Source: Pedobacter indicus
GTDB lineage: Bacteria > Bacteroidota > Bacteroidia > Sphingobacteriales > Sphingobacteriaceae
Direction: 5' to 3'
DNA: 64,000 nucleotides
NCBI RefSeq assembly: GCF_003449035.1
Contig: NZ_QRGB01000001.1
Location: 1,302,001 to 1,366,000 of the forward strand
Below the pieces are notes generated by a model. It saw only the letters and a list, made by a program, of their open reading frames with translations, ran no database searches and had not been told where the DNA came from. The position numbers and the translations under genes were made by a program. Shown in pieces: positions 19,667 to 29,716 of the stretch (its first letter is position 1; every line of letters begins with the position of its first letter).

Positions 19667-20836
19667 ATGAATGTAAAGCGCCTACGCCAACAAATAAGTA
19701 CTTTTAAAAATATTCTCGACCAATATAGCTTCGATATTCCTCTCTCTCGCTTCTTAAGTAATTACTTTAGAAGGAATAAGCAAATGGGGTCTAAGGATCG
19801 AAAAATTGCCCGACGGCTAGTTTTTAACTATTTTAGACTTGGTGTGGCTTTTCCTGATTACGAGTTGGAAGCTAAGTTGGCTATTGCCGAGTATCTGTGC
19901 ACAAATTCCAGTGATTTTGTCGAGTTGCTCGAGCCGTCATTGTTATCTACTATTGGAAAACCGATAGAGCAAAAACTTCAACATCTGAAAAGTTCATATG
20001 ACTTTACTCCGAGTCAATGTTTTCCTTTACCTGAGATGATTTCAGATAAGATTAATGTAGATGATTTTTTGGTCAGTCATTTTGATCAACGTCGCTTATT
20101 TATCAGAATGAAATTGGGAAGTGAGCGATATGTGATGGACTTGATATCAGAAAATAATATTGAATTTACGAGACTTGGACCTTTGACTCTCCAACTAGAA
20201 GCAGATAGTCAGCTCGATAAAATTAAGGAAATAGCAGGACATTACGAGGTACAAGATCTAAGCTCTCAGCGAACGATCGATTTTTTTCGTCCGGAAGACG
20301 GAGATAGCTGGTGGGATGCATGTGCCGCATCAGGAGGAAAGGCACTTTTATTAATCGAGAAGAACCCGACTATTCGATTACTTGTTTCGGACATACGGGT
20401 CAGTATTCTTCGCAATCTTGATGAGCGATTTGACAAAGCGGGAATTAGAATTCCCTATCGAAAGAAGGTTATCGACCTAACGAAAGGTGCAAAAGCCAGC
20501 ATAGGTGATGAAAAGTTCGACGGTATTATTATTGATGCTCCGTGCTCAGGATCTGGTACATGGGGAAGATCTCCCGAACAAATGTCGTCATTTACTCTCG
20601 AAAAACTTAAATATTATAGTCAATTGCAACGGCAGATTTTACTTGGTGTGATCAAGCATGTAAAGATAGGTAAACCTATTATCTACATGACTTGTTCCGT
20701 TTATCAAGAAGAAAATGAAGACCATGTTCAGTTTTTATCTGAAAATGGATTTCAGATAGAAACAATGGACTATTTAGAAGGTAGTGATGAAGGGGCGGAC
20801 ACATTATTTGCAGCTCGTATGATTCGGATCATTTAA
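19667..20836 (+). CDS. RsmB/NOP-family rRNA (cytosine-C5) methyltransferase
   Basis: A 389-residue SAM-dependent RNA m5C methyltransferase. Both cysteine motifs are present: DAPCSGSG near 289 (leaving-group cysteine) and TCSVY near 341 (nucleophile). The SAM loop is DACAASGGKALLLIE. The N-terminal part is an RsmB-like RNA-binding region with RKIARRLVFNYFRLG. Start follows the upstream lipoprotein by 19 bases. It is tail-to-tail with marC, overlapping by 4 bases. The target base is not predictable from sequence alone. Confidence 0.88.
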   Translation: MNVKRLRQQISTFKNILDQYSFDIPLSRFLSNYFRRNKQMGSKDRKIARRLVFNYFRLGVAFPDYELEAKLAIAEYLCTNSSDFVELLEPSLLSTIGKPIEQKLQHLKSSYDFTPSQCFPLPEMISDKINVDDFLVSHFDQRRLFIRMKLGSERYVMDLISENNIEFTRLGPLTLQLEADSQLDKIKEIAGHYEVQDLSSQRTIDFFRPEDGDSWWDACAASGGKALLLIEKNPTIRLLVSDIRVSILRNLDERFDKAGIRIPYRKKVIDLTKGAKASIGDEKFDGIIIDAPCSGSGTWGRSPEQMSSFTLEKLKYYSQLQRQILLGVIKHVKIGKPIIYMTCSVYQEENEDHVQFLSENGFQIETMDYLEGSDEGADTLFAARMIRII

Positions 20837-21399
20837 AAACCTGTATTCGACCGAAATAGCTTAATGGCAATTGCTAACAGGATTATTCCGAAAGCTTTAC
20901 GAAGTACGCTCAAGCCATTCTTTCCAAGTAATTTTTCCAGACGATAGGTGTTCTTTAATACTAGGTAAACGACTATAAAATTCAAAACAATTCCTATTAT
21001 AATGTTTTGTGTGGCAAATTCCGCCTTTAAAGAGAGAAGAGTGGTAAGCGTTCCTGCCCCCGCAATTAAAGGAAAGGCTAGAGGTATGATGGAGGCTGTT
21101 TCATGACTATCTTCTTTAAAAACTGTAATACCAAGCACCATTTCCATCGCTATGAAAAAAATTACTAATGACCCAGCTATTGCAAAAGAAGCGACATCTA
21201 CTCCAATAATGTTGAGCAGCTCCTCTCCGATAAAAAGAAAGGCCAACATGATCCCCATCGCAACCAGACATGTTTTTTCCGATTGAATCTTTCCAACTTT
21301 TTGTCGTAAGTCGATTATAATGGGGATCGATCCTAAAATATCGATGATAGCAAATAGTATCATTGATACCGAAAGAATCTCTTTAAAGTTAAAATACAT
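20833..21399 (-). CDS. MarC-family integral membrane protein
   Basis: A 188-residue protein with about six hydrophobic segments, including FAIIDILGSIPIIIDL near the N-terminus, matching the MarC (UPF0056) family with PLAFPLIAGAGTLTTLL in the middle. The family is slightly longer on average (about 200-220). Function is unsettled; not a proven antibiotic exporter despite the name. It lies 61 bases downstream of the amino-acid permease on the same strand and may share its transcript. Confidence 0.85.
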   Translation of the reverse strand: MYFNFKEILSVSMILFAIIDILGSIPIIIDLRQKVGKIQSEKTCLVAMGIMLAFLFIGEELLNIIGVDVASFAIAGSLVIFFIAMEMVLGITVFKEDSHETASIIPLAFPLIAGAGTLTTLLSLKAEFATQNIIIGIVLNFIVVYLVLKNTYRLEKLLGKNGLSVLRKAFGIILLAIAIKLFRSNTGF

Positions 21400-21460
21400 A
21401 TAATATGTTGATTATTAATCTATTCTATTGTTTCCATTCGTAAGCAATACGAAAGTTTTT

Positions 21461-22957
21461 TTAAATATTGCCGTTTCGGATTTTGCTGTGTTTCTTCCCA
21501 TAAATTAAATAAATAATGATACCAATGGTCATCCATATTCCAAGCCTTTCCCAACTTTCGATTGGTAGCGACCCCATCAATAATACACACACAATTACTC
21601 CCAAGATTGGTATCACCGGAACAAAAGGTGTTCTAAACGGCCGATAGGCGTTTGGATCTGTCTTTCTCAATATAACGATACCGATACATACTAAAGAGAA
21701 GGCAAATAATGCTCCAATACTTACCATATGTCCGAGATCCGAGATTGGAACAAAACCTGCAAAACCACTTACAAATATCATAAATATTAAATTAGTTTTC
21801 CAAGGCGTTTGTTTCTTCGATAAATCGGAAAAAAGTTTTGGTAGCAGCCCGTCTTTGCTCATACTGTAAAATACACGACTTTGACCTAAAAGCATGACGA
21901 GGATTACGGATGTGTAGCCAGTCAAGATCGCGATCATCAAAAACTGATTTAAGAACGTGTACCCTGTTACAGCGAAAGCTGTTGTTACCGGACTCGCGTC
22001 GTTTTCGAATTCGGTGTAATTCGCCAAGCCAGTCATGACGAAGGAAAAGAAGAAATATATAACAGTACATACAATGAGAGATCCAATAATACCAATCGGC
22101 ATGTCTTTTTGGGGATTTTTCGCTTCCTGCGCAGCCGTACTAACGGCATCAAAACCAATAAACGCAAAAAACACAACACCAGCACCGCGCATAATACCTG
22201 TAATTCCATATTCACCAAAATACCCCTCTTTAAAGAAATCAAATAAACCTATTTGTCCTGATTTTAAAAGCTCTTCCCCAGTGTTTGTAGGAATAAAGGG
22301 AGTATGGTTTGCTGAATCCATAAAAGACCAACCCAGGCAAATAAAAATAAGGACCACTGCCAGCTTGATGACCACCAACATGTTGTTTACAAATGAAGAT
22401 TCAGCTGTTCCTCTGATTAATAGGAGTGATAGCAAACAGACTATTACTACTGCCGGAAGATTTATAATTCCAGTTTCAGTGAGCCCTGTTGCCGTTTCGT
22501 AGGTTTCCCATGGGCCATGCAAGAGAAACTGTGGAATGTTCAAGCCAAAGCCTCCGAGGAACTGACTGAAGTATTGTGACCAGCTTACAGCGACTGTTGC
22601 GGCACTTAAGGCATATTCAAGTACTAGATCCCACCCGATAATCCATGCAATCCACTCACCCATAGTAGCGTAGGCGTATGTATAAGCGCTACCAGCGACC
22701 GGTATCATTGATGCAAATTCTGCGTAACACAATCCGGCCAGACCGCAAACTAATGCAGCTAAGATATACGATATCGTGACTGCCGGTCCTGCATTTTCTG
22801 CCGCAACAATTCCTGTGAGTGAAAATAAACCGGCACCGATGATCGCGCCGACACCCAAAGCAACTAAATGATAGCTTGTTAATGTTCGTTTGAGAGTTCC
22901 TTCTCCCATTTCTTTTGCTTCATCTACAAGTAGTGATATTGATTTTTTAAATAACAT
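21461..22957 (-). CDS. APC-superfamily amino-acid permease
   Basis: A 498-residue permease of the cationic amino-acid transporter branch (YfnA/CAT-like). About 12 membrane segments are visible; the helix 1 motif GVGAIIGAGLFSLTG (about 36-50) and GFDAVSTAAQEAKNPQKDMP in the central loop are family hallmarks. Imports amino acids by proton symport; the exact substrate is unknown. The promoter has a TACGTTTG -7 element just upstream. Confidence 0.9.
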   Translation of the reverse strand: MLFKKSISLLVDEAKEMGEGTLKRTLTSYHLVALGVGAIIGAGLFSLTGIVAAENAGPAVTISYILAALVCGLAGLCYAEFASMIPVAGSAYTYAYATMGEWIAWIIGWDLVLEYALSAATVAVSWSQYFSQFLGGFGLNIPQFLLHGPWETYETATGLTETGIINLPAVVIVCLLSLLLIRGTAESSFVNNMLVVIKLAVVLIFICLGWSFMDSANHTPFIPTNTGEELLKSGQIGLFDFFKEGYFGEYGITGIMRGAGVVFFAFIGFDAVSTAAQEAKNPQKDMPIGIIGSLIVCTVIYFFFSFVMTGLANYTEFENDASPVTTAFAVTGYTFLNQFLMIAILTGYTSVILVMLLGQSRVFYSMSKDGLLPKLFSDLSKKQTPWKTNLIFMIFVSGFAGFVPISDLGHMVSIGALFAFSLVCIGIVILRKTDPNAYRPFRTPFVPVIPILGVIVCVLLMGSLPIESWERLGIWMTIGIIIYLIYGKKHSKIRNGNI

Positions 22958-23002
22958 GCTTTTCGAATAGTTTCTCTTTTCGGTTTATGTAGAATATGAG
23001 AT

Positions 23003-23010
23003 CAAACGTA
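23003..23010 (-). promoter_or_regulatory. -7 promoter element for the amino-acid permease
   Basis: On the minus strand this reads TACGTTTG, an exact TAnnTTTG match, 45 bases before the permease ATG. A TTG at -33 is not evident. Confidence 0.5.
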
Positions 23011-23026
23011 CAAATTTTTGATTAAA

Positions 23027-23070
23027 AACATAAAAAGCGACTAGGTTTTTCCTAAGTCGCTTTTTATGTT
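23027..23070 (-). terminator. Terminator downstream of the pyrophosphatase
   Basis: An inverted repeat of about 19 bp (AACATAAAAAGCGACT.. with its mirror, one bulge) with T-rich sequence on the minus strand. It lies between the pyrophosphatase stop and the permease promoter. Confidence 0.85.
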
Positions 23071-23093
23071 TTTCTTAAAAAAAGAGAGAACGT

Positions 23094-25307
23094 TTAATTC
23101 AATTTTTCGAATTGGTTGATTTCCGTATTTGTAATTACAACCTCTATCGGCTCAGAAACTTTATTATGGAGGGCCTTTGCTTCGCTATGGTTTCCTTCAT
23201 TGATGTGCGGAGCTATGATCAACGAAACGATAGACATAAGTTTGATTAATATATTCATAGATGGACCCGATGTGTCTTTAAAAGGATCACCAACGGTGTC
23301 TCCGGTAACTGATGCCTTATGAGGTTCAGAGTTTTTGTAATGAACTTGCCCGTCGATTTCAACTCCCTTTTCAAATGATTTCTTGGCATTATCCCAGGCA
23401 CCACCGGCATTATTTTGGAATATTCCCATTAGCACACCCGATACAGTAACACCTGCTAAAAGTCCTCCAAGTACTTCTGGTCCGAATATAAATCCTATAA
23501 TAACCGGAACAAGAATCGCGATTGCACCAGGTAACATCATTTCTTTGAGCGAAGCATTTGTAGAGATCGCAACACATTTTTGATATTCCGGCTTCGCTTT
23601 ATATTCCATTATTCCTGGAATTTCTTTGAACTGTCTTCTAACTTCTTTAACCATCTCCATGGCGGCACGGCCCACGGCCGAAATACATAATGATGAAAAT
23701 ATAAATGGAATCATACCTCCGACAAAGAGGCCAGCTAAGACTTCTGCTTTGTAAATATCAATTTGATCAATACCAGCAAGCCCAACAAATGCTGCAAATA
23801 ATGCAAGCGAAGTCAGCGCTGCAGATGCAATGGCGAACCCTTTACCTGTGGCGGCGGTTGTGTTGCCTACTGCATCCAGATTGTCCGTGCGGTCCCGCAC
23901 TTCATCGGGGAGTTGGCTCATCTCTGCAATACCTCCCGCGTTATCTGCAACAGGGCCAAATGCATCTATTGCTAGCTGCATCGCTGTTGTAGCCATCATT
24001 CCTGCTGCAGCTATCGCAACACCATAAAAACCGGCAAAGTGATATGAGCCATAAATCCCACCAGCAAGAACCAAAATAGGGATAACCGTAGATTCCATCC
24101 CTATAGCGAGACCACCTATAATATTGGTGGCATGACCGGTTGACGATTGTTTAATAATTGACAAAACTGGTCGTTTACCCATTGAAGTAAAGTATTCGGT
24201 TACATAACTCATTAGAGCGCCTACAATTAGCCCCACCATAATGGAAAGGAAAACATCTGTATTGCTAAATTCATAGCCTCTTAATACCATTGTTTCTGGC
24301 ATGATCCATTTGACAGCAAAGAAAGACGCGATTGCTGTTAGGATAATGGAAGCCCAGTTGCCGAGGTTGAGGGCATTTTGAACGTTACTGGTTTCGTTTT
24401 TGATTTTTACAAGAGATGTAGAAATAATGGAAAAAAGCAGCCCCAGTCCAGCGATAACCATTGGCAGTAAGATAGGCGCTATGCCGTCAAAGCTATCGTT
24501 AGAAATAATTTCTCGTCCCAAAACCATGGTTGCTAACAAGGTTGCGACAAACGAACCAAAAAGGTCAGCACCCATGCCGGCAACATCACCAACGTTGTCA
24601 CCGACATTGTCGGCGATTGTTGCGGGGTTACGAACGTCATCTTCTGGAATCCCAGCTTCAACTTTACCTACCAAGTCTGCACCTACATCGGCGGCTTTTG
24701 TGTAAATACCACCACCTACACGTGCAAAAAGAGCGATCGATTCGGCACCCAATGAAAAACCAGCCAATACCTCGAGAGCCTTTTCCATTTCTAATCCATT
24801 GACTGAACCTCCGGTATTAATAACGTATAACTGGTAAAAAACAATGAATAAACTTCCTAATCCTAGAATGGCCAATCCTACGACCCCGATTCCCATGACA
24901 CTTCCAGCAGTAAAAGAAACTTTTAAGGCTTTTGCGAGACTCGTGCGTGCAGCTTGCGTGGTACGAACATTGGCTTTTGTTGCTATATTCATGCCGATAT
25001 AACCCGCAAGAGCCGAAGTAAAAGCACCTATAACAAATGAAATAGCGATGACCCAACTTGAAGTCTCAACGAGTGTTCCAGAGTAACCTAGAATAATTGC
25101 CGCAATAATAACAAAATAGGAAAGGACTTTCCATTCAGCTTTCAGAAAAGCCATCGCGCCATCCGCTATGTAACCTGCCAAGGTGCGCATATTTTCGTCG
25201 CCTGCTTCCTGTTTTGAGACCCATGCGCTTTTCGTGATCATCACAATAAGGCCAATTATGCCAACTAGTGGTATGGCATAGATTAGATTGTTCTGTAAAA
25301 ATTCCAT
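23094..25307 (-). CDS. hppA: Membrane-bound ion-pumping pyrophosphatase
   Basis: A 737-residue integral membrane enzyme of about 16 helices that hydrolyses pyrophosphate to pump H+ or Na+. The substrate-site motif [20 protein letters not shown] is intact, as is [13 protein letters not shown] near the C-terminus. In [12 protein letters not shown] the alanine and glycine replace the Lys/Thr of the K+-independent class, so this should be a K+-dependent enzyme; in Bacteroidota several of these pump Na+. The pumped ion cannot be read from what I can see. Good promoter upstream. Confidence 0.95.
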   Translation of the reverse strand: MEFLQNNLIYAIPLVGIIGLIVMITKSAWVSKQEAGDENMRTLAGYIADGAMAFLKAEWKVLSYFVIIAAIILGYSGTLVETSSWVIAISFVIGAFTSALAGYIGMNIATKANVRTTQAARTSLAKALKVSFTAGSVMGIGVVGLAILGLGSLFIVFYQLYVINTGGSVNGLEMEKALEVLAGFSLGAESIALFARVGGGIYTKAADVGADLVGKVEAGIPEDDVRNPATIADNVGDNVGDVAGMGADLFGSFVATLLATMVLGREIISNDSFDGIAPILLPMVIAGLGLLFSIISTSLVKIKNETSNVQNALNLGNWASIILTAIASFFAVKWIMPETMVLRGYEFSNTDVFLSIMVGLIVGALMSYVTEYFTSMGKRPVLSIIKQSSTGHATNIIGGLAIGMESTVIPILVLAGGIYGSYHFAGFYGVAIAAAGMMATTAMQLAIDAFGPVADNAGGIAEMSQLPDEVRDRTDNLDAVGNTTAATGKGFAIASAALTSLALFAAFVGLAGIDQIDIYKAEVLAGLFVGGMIPFIFSSLCISAVGRAAMEMVKEVRRQFKEIPGIMEYKAKPEYQKCVAISTNASLKEMMLPGAIAILVPVIIGFIFGPEVLGGLLAGVTVSGVLMGIFQNNAGGAWDNAKKSFEKGVEIDGQVHYKNSEPHKASVTGDTVGDPFKDTSGPSMNILIKLMSIVSLIIAPHINEGNHSEAKALHNKVSEPIEVVITNTEINQFEKLN

Positions 25308-25362
25308 TATTAGTAAGTTAAAATCTAGGTAAATATAGCTCGTTATTCGTCAACGAGAAAAC

Positions 25363-25392
25363 CAAAAATAAGATGGTTATTCTAATAATCAA
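25363..25392 (-). promoter_or_regulatory. Promoter of the pyrophosphatase gene
   Basis: On the minus strand a -33 TTG (25392-25390) and a -7 TATTTTTG (25370-25363) are separated by 19 bases, the standard Bacteroidota spacing. The predicted leader is about 50 bases. Confidence 0.75.
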
Positions 25393-26007
25393 ATTTATTT
25401 TAAACTATTTATAGACTTTAAGTCAGTTTTATTTATCCTATTCCTAGTCATAATGAAGGTGAAATCGGCAAAGTACCCCAGTTCCTTTCCTGTCCTCCCC
25501 ATAAATACCGAAAATCAGGGGGCGCATAGGGGACTCATAGGAGAGAGACAGGGGTGGCACATCGAACGAAACTTGGACAAAGGATGCTCCGAAGCGATGC
25601 TCGTTTACATGGTGTTTTGTTTAAATTCCCTCGAGACCTTGTTCGGATTCATAGGTGAACTTTTACTGAATTATTTGCTGATTTATCCCTGTTTTCGTTG
25701 ATTTATACGGGAACAATAGGGAATTAATAGATAATTAATTGCTAAATACCCTTTACAAGGGTCTTACCAAGGTGCCCGAAGGTGATTTTTGTTTTTCATC
25801 TTTTTTGCGTTGATCTTGTACATGCTCATCGTCCGTTCTATCGTTCTGCACTTTGATAAGCGGACTCATGGTGAAGAAATCTTTGATAAAGGCAAACTGG
25901 TTGGTTTGAAACAAATTGAACGATTAAATTTTCTTTGCGTAAAATTGAAATCAAGTACTATTTAAAATGCACGACGAATTAGTTTAATACTTTTTAATAA
26001 TAAATAC
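25393..26007. other. Long non-coding gap between hppA and the str operon
   Basis: About 600 bases without a convincing gene. A short open frame at 25453-25701 has no recognisable protein features. The middle part (25480-25620) is purine- and G-rich compared with its AT-rich flanks, and a small inverted repeat ACCCTT-TAC-AAGGGT lies at 25748-25762. I recognise no tRNA, small RNA or mobile element. Confidence 0.5.
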
Positions 26008-26038
26008 TTGATATATAAAGGGATTTGCTATATCTTTG
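26008..26038 (+). promoter_or_regulatory. Promoter of the str operon
   Basis: TTG (26008-26010), a 20-base spacer, and TATCTTTG (26031-26038): a textbook Bacteroidota -33/-7 pair. The leader to rpsL is about 40 bases. Confidence 0.85.
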
Positions 26039-26083
26039 CAATCCTAAAAAGTAAATAGGAATAAATAAATTAAAAAACACTAA

Positions 26084-26479
26084 ATGCCTACTATTCAACA
26101 ACTAGTAAGAAAAGGTAGAGTAGCTTTGGTTGACAAGAGTAAGTCGCCAGCATTGGACAGCTGTCCACAGCGAAGAGGTGTATGTACTCGTGTGTACACC
26201 ACTACCCCTAAAAAGCCAAACTCGGCTATGCGTAAAGTTGCACGTGTACGTTTGACAAATGGAAAAGAAGTAAACGCTTATATTCCAGGAGAAGGACACA
26301 ATTTGCAAGAACACTCAATTGTATTAATTCGCGGTGGTCGTGTGAAAGACCTTCCTGGAGTACGTTATCATATTGTTCGTGGTGCTTTAGATACTTCCGG
26401 TGTTGCTGGTCGTAACCAACGTCGTTCTAAGTACGGAACAAAGCGTCCTAAACCAGGGCAAGCAGCAGCAAAAAAATAA
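26084..26479 (+). CDS. rpsL: Ribosomal protein S12
   Basis: A 131-residue small-subunit protein at the decoding site. Motifs [17 protein letters not shown] (residues about 41-57) and [17 protein letters not shown] near 85 are invariant family blocks. Lys42 of the TPKKPNSA loop is the usual streptomycin-resistance position and is wild type here. First gene of the str operon, 22 bases before rpsG. Confidence 0.98.
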   Translation: MPTIQQLVRKGRVALVDKSKSPALDSCPQRRGVCTRVYTTTPKKPNSAMRKVARVRLTNGKEVNAYIPGEGHNLQEHSIVLIRGGRVKDLPGVRYHIVRGALDTSGVAGRNQRRSKYGTKRPKPGQAAAKK

Positions 26480-26501
26480 TTAAATTTAGGAGAAATTAGA
26501 G

Positions 26502-26969
26502 ATGAGAAAGTCAAAACCAAAAAAACGAATCATTTTGCCTGATCCAAAATTTAATGATGCTCAGGTAACTCGTTTTGTGAATAATATGATGTACGATGGA
26601 AAGAAATCTATCGCTTATTCAATATTTTATGATGCTGTTCAATTAGTAGAAGAAAAAACTAGTGAGAACGGTTTAGAAGCTTGGAGAAAAGCTTTAAATA
26701 ATGTTATGCCATCTGTAGAAGTGAAATCCCGTCGTGTTGGTGGGGCAAACTTCCAAGTTCCTACAGAAGTACGTCCTGAGCGTAAAATTGCTTTGGGTAT
26801 GAAATGGTTAATAAACTACGCACGTAAAAGAGGTGAAAAAACCATGCATGAAAAATTAGCGGGAGAAATTATCTCTGCTTCTAAAGGTGAAGGTGCAGCA
26901 GTTAAGAAAAAAGAAGACGTACATAAAATGGCTGAAGCCAATAAGGCATTCTCGCATTTCAGATTCTAA
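26502..26969 (+). CDS. rpsG: Ribosomal protein S7
   Basis: A 155-residue primary 16S rRNA-binding protein that nucleates the 30S head. [18 protein letters not shown] at the start and the block [23 protein letters not shown] (about 76-98) are diagnostic. Preceded by a good ribosome-binding site (TAGGAGA at 26487-26493), unusual in this phylum. In many bacteria S7 autoregulates the str operon at the S12/S7 junction. A hairpin lies between it and fusA. Confidence 0.98.
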   Translation: MRKSKPKKRIILPDPKFNDAQVTRFVNNMMYDGKKSIAYSIFYDAVQLVEEKTSENGLEAWRKALNNVMPSVEVKSRRVGGANFQVPTEVRPERKIALGMKWLINYARKRGEKTMHEKLAGEIISASKGEGAAVKKKEDVHKMAEANKAFSHFRF

Positions 26970-26995
26970 TCTTAACACTTTATGTTCGATATTAT

Positions 26996-27046
26996 CACAC
27001 CGACAGTTTTTTCTTCAAAGGAATGAAATTGTCGGTGTGTTATTTT
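26996..27046 (+). other. Intercistronic hairpin between rpsG and fusA
   Basis: CACACCGACA (26996-27005) pairs perfectly with TGTCGGTGTG (27030-27039), followed by TTATTTTT. It resembles a weak terminator, so it may attenuate fusA transcription or act as a processing site. TATTTTTG at 27041-27048 also matches a -7 element, but no -33 is properly spaced. Confidence 0.55.
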
Positions 27047-27073
27047 TGATACAAAAAACGAAAAAAATAGATC

Positions 27074-29182
27074 ATGTCAAGAGACTTAAAATTCACTAGA
27101 AATATTGGTATCGCTGCTCACATTGATGCCGGTAAAACGACAACTACTGAGCGTATTCTTTTCTATTCTGGGGTTAACCATAAACTAGGAGAGACACACG
27201 AAGGTTCAGCGACTACCGACTGGATGGCGCAAGAGCAGGAGCGTGGAATTACGATTACCTCAGCGGCTGTAACCGTGGGCTGGAAATACAGAAACAATCA
27301 ATATCATATTAATATTATAGACACGCCGGGGCACGTTGACTTTACCGTAGAGGTAAATCGATCTCTTCGTGTTTTAGATGGGTTGGTATTCTTATTTTCT
27401 GCTGTTGATGGCGTTGAACCTCAATCGGAAACTAACTGGCGCTTAGCAAATAATTACAATGTTCCTCGGATTGGTTTTGTTAATAAAATGGATCGCTCCG
27501 GAGCTGACTTTTTGAAAGTTGTTGGTCAAGTTCGCGAAATGCTGGGAAGCCATGCGGTTCCTTTACAATTACCAATTGGGTCGGAAGATACGTTCAAAGG
27601 TGTTGTCGATCTGATCAATAACCGTGGTATAATTTGGAACGAAGAAGATAAAGGAATGACCTTTACTGAGGTTCCGATTCCAGATGAGTTATTGGAAGAA
27701 ACAGCAGTTTGGAGAGAAAAACTTTTAGAAGCTGTTGCTGATTATGATGAAACCTTAATGGAAAAATTCTTTGATGATCCTGATTCAATCACTGAACGGG
27801 AAATCTTAGATGCTCTTCGTGCAGCGACACTTGACGCAAAGATTGTACCGATGGTATGCGGTTCTTCTTTTAAAAATAAGGGTGTTCAGACTATGTTGGA
27901 TTATGTGATGGAGTTGCTTCCTTCACCCCTGGATGTTGAGGCTATTGAAGGAATTAACCCTAAAACTGAAGCTCCAGTATCTCGCAAACCTGATGTTAAA
28001 GAACCTTTTTCTGCATTGGCATTTAAGATTGCAACTGATCCATTTGTTGGTCGTCTTTGCTTCATCCGTGTATATTCTGGTAATCTAGATGCTGGTTCAT
28101 ATGTGTATAATACGCGTTCGGATAATAAAGAGCGTATTTCTCGTATTTTCCAAATGCACGCTAATAAGCAAAATGCTATTCCTAATGTTGGAGCTGGAGA
28201 TATCGCTGCAGTTGTAGGATTTAAAGATATTAAAACTGGAGATACTCTTTGTGATGAAAAACATCCGATTGTATTAGAGTCCATGGACTTCCCTGATCCA
28301 GTAATCGGTTTGGCCATTGAACCAAAAACTCAAGCTGATGTTGATAAGTTAGGTATGGCTCTTGCAAAATTAGCTGAAGAAGACCCAACTTTCCAAGTGA
28401 AGAGTGATGATGATACTGGTCAGACAGTTATTTCTGGAATGGGGGAACTGCACTTAGATGTATTAATAGATCGCTTAAAACGCGAGTTTAAAGTTGAAAT
28501 TAATCAAGGTGCTCCTCAGGTAGCTTACAAAGAGGCTATCACGGGAACAGTTCAACATCGGGAGACTTATAAGAAACAAACTGGCGGTCGTGGTAAATTT
28601 GCTGATATTCAGGTTGTAGTGTCTCCAATTGATGAGGGTAAAACCGGATTGCAGTTTGAAAATGAAATCGTCGGAGGTGCTATTCCACGTGAATACATTC
28701 CTTCAGTACAAAAAGGTTTTGAGTCTTCAATGGTGAATGGTGTGCTAGCAGGTTTCCCTGTGAGCGATATGAAAGTGCGTTTAATAGACGGGTCGTTCCA
28801 CCCTGTGGATTCAGACTCATTGTCTTTTGAAATCGCTGCTCGTGCAGCCTTCCGTGCCGCTCTTCCAAAATGTTCTCCTGTTTTGATGGAACCCATCATG
28901 AAAATTGAAGTTCTAACCCCAGAAGAGAACATGGGTGATGTAATGGGTGATTTAAATCGTCGTCGTGGACAATTGCAAGGTATGGACAGTCGTAATGGAG
29001 TTCAAGTGATTAAAGCTCTTGTACCGCTTTCAGAAATGTTTGGGTATGTAACTCAGTTACGTACGATCACGTCTGGTCGCGCAACGTCAACAATGGAATT
29101 TGATCACTATGAAGCTGCACCGCGAAACGTTCAAGAGGAAGTTGTCGCTAAGTCGAAAGGTAAAGTATCTTCCGAAGATTAA
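27074..29182 (+). CDS. fusA: Elongation factor G
   Basis: A 702-residue translocase GTPase. G1 AHIDAGKTT (about 16-24), G2 region [11 protein letters not shown]3 DTPGHVDFT and G4 NKMDRSG are all present. The domains II-V are complete, ending in a usual Glu/Lys-rich tail. Drives ribosomal translocation and, with RRF, recycling. Follows rpsG after 104 bases containing a hairpin. Confidence 0.98.
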   Translation: MSRDLKFTRNIGIAAHIDAGKTTTTERILFYSGVNHKLGETHEGSATTDWMAQEQERGITITSAAVTVGWKYRNNQYHINIIDTPGHVDFTVEVNRSLRVLDGLVFLFSAVDGVEPQSETNWRLANNYNVPRIGFVNKMDRSGADFLKVVGQVREMLGSHAVPLQLPIGSEDTFKGVVDLINNRGIIWNEEDKGMTFTEVPIPDELLEETAVWREKLLEAVADYDETLMEKFFDDPDSITEREILDALRAATLDAKIVPMVCGSSFKNKGVQTMLDYVMELLPSPLDVEAIEGINPKTEAPVSRKPDVKEPFSALAFKIATDPFVGRLCFIRVYSGNLDAGSYVYNTRSDNKERISRIFQMHANKQNAIPNVGAGDIAAVVGFKDIKTGDTLCDEKHPIVLESMDFPDPVIGLAIEPKTQADVDKLGMALAKLAEEDPTFQVKSDDDTGQTVISGMGELHLDVLIDRLKREFKVEINQGAPQVAYKEAITGTVQHRETYKKQTGGRGKFADIQVVVSPIDEGKTGLQFENEIVGGAIPREYIPSVQKGFESSMVNGVLAGFPVSDMKVRLIDGSFHPVDSDSLSFEIAARAAFRAALPKCSPVLMEPIMKIEVLTPEENMGDVMGDLNRRRGQLQGMDSRNGVQVIKALVPLSEMFGYVTQLRTITSGRATSTMEFDHYEAAPRNVQEEVVAKSKGKVSSED

Positions 29183-29198
29183 TATAGAATACTAACTG

Positions 29199-29228
29199 CT
29201 GACTGTTACAAATTGCTCTAACAGTCGG
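29199..29228 (+). other. Intercistronic hairpin between fusA and rpsJ
   Basis: GACTGTTA (29201-29208) pairs with TAACAGTC (29219-29226), extendable by two pairs. No T-run follows, so it is more likely an mRNA stability or processing element than a terminator. Confidence 0.5.
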
Positions 29229-29245
29229 TACAAAAAACAAAAATA

Positions 29246-29551
29246 ATGAGCCAAAGAATTAGAATTAAATTAAAATCGTACGACTACAACTTGGTTGATA
29301 AGTCTGCTGAAAAAATTGTCAAAACTGTTAAACCTACTGGCGCTGTGGTAAGTGGACCTATCCCTTTGCCAACAGAGAAAAAGATTTACACGGTTTTACG
29401 TTCACCGCACGTAAATAAGAAAGCGCGCGAGCAATTTCAATTATGTGCTTATAAAAGACTGTTAGATATTTACAGTTCAAATTCAAAAACTGTAGATGCT
29501 TTGATGAAACTTGAGTTACCAAGTGGAGTGGAAGTAGAGATCAAAGTTTAA
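29246..29551 (+). CDS. rpsJ: Ribosomal protein S10
   Basis: A 101-residue 30S protein (NusE), with [21 protein letters not shown] and [25 protein letters not shown]. Also partners NusB in antitermination. It is the last gene of this str unit: a strong terminator follows and the next gene is mgtE, so rplC and the rest of the S10 operon are not adjacent. Confidence 0.97.
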   Translation: MSQRIRIKLKSYDYNLVDKSAEKIVKTVKPTGAVVSGPIPLPTEKKIYTVLRSPHVNKKAREQFQLCAYKRLLDIYSSNSKTVDALMKLELPSGVEVEIKV

Positions 29552-29566
29552 ATACAAACGATTTTA

Positions 29567-29607
29567 TAAAAAAAGGCCAGAGTAATTCTACTTTGGCCTT
29601 TTTTTAT
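29567..29607 (+). terminator. Terminator after rpsJ
   Basis: AAAAAGGCCAGAGTA pairs with TACTTTGGCCTTTTT (one wobble) and runs into a seven-T tract. It closes the str operon. Confidence 0.9.
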
Positions 29608-29716
29608 GCATAATATTTGTTAAAAAATCAATGCGTTTTTCGTTGTTCTGCTTTAAAAACGCGACTTTTGTGCGAGTTTAATTCTCATAATTATGTAACG
29701 CTCTAAATTACTTCTT

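Noticed and set aside
21437-21453. Small inverted repeat TTCGTA/TACGAA between permease and marC as a terminator
   Set aside because: Stem is only six bases and its T-run is on the opposite strand to both genes.
22035-22502. 155-residue plus-strand frame inside the permease
   Set aside because: Antisense shadow of a clear permease gene with no features of its own.
25453-25701. 82-residue open frame in the hppA-str gap
   Set aside because: No signal, domain or start-site support, and unusual residue composition; more likely chance.
27041-27048. Internal promoter for fusA
   Set aside because: The -7 element matches but no -33 TTG at 17-21 bases; kept only as part of the hairpin note.
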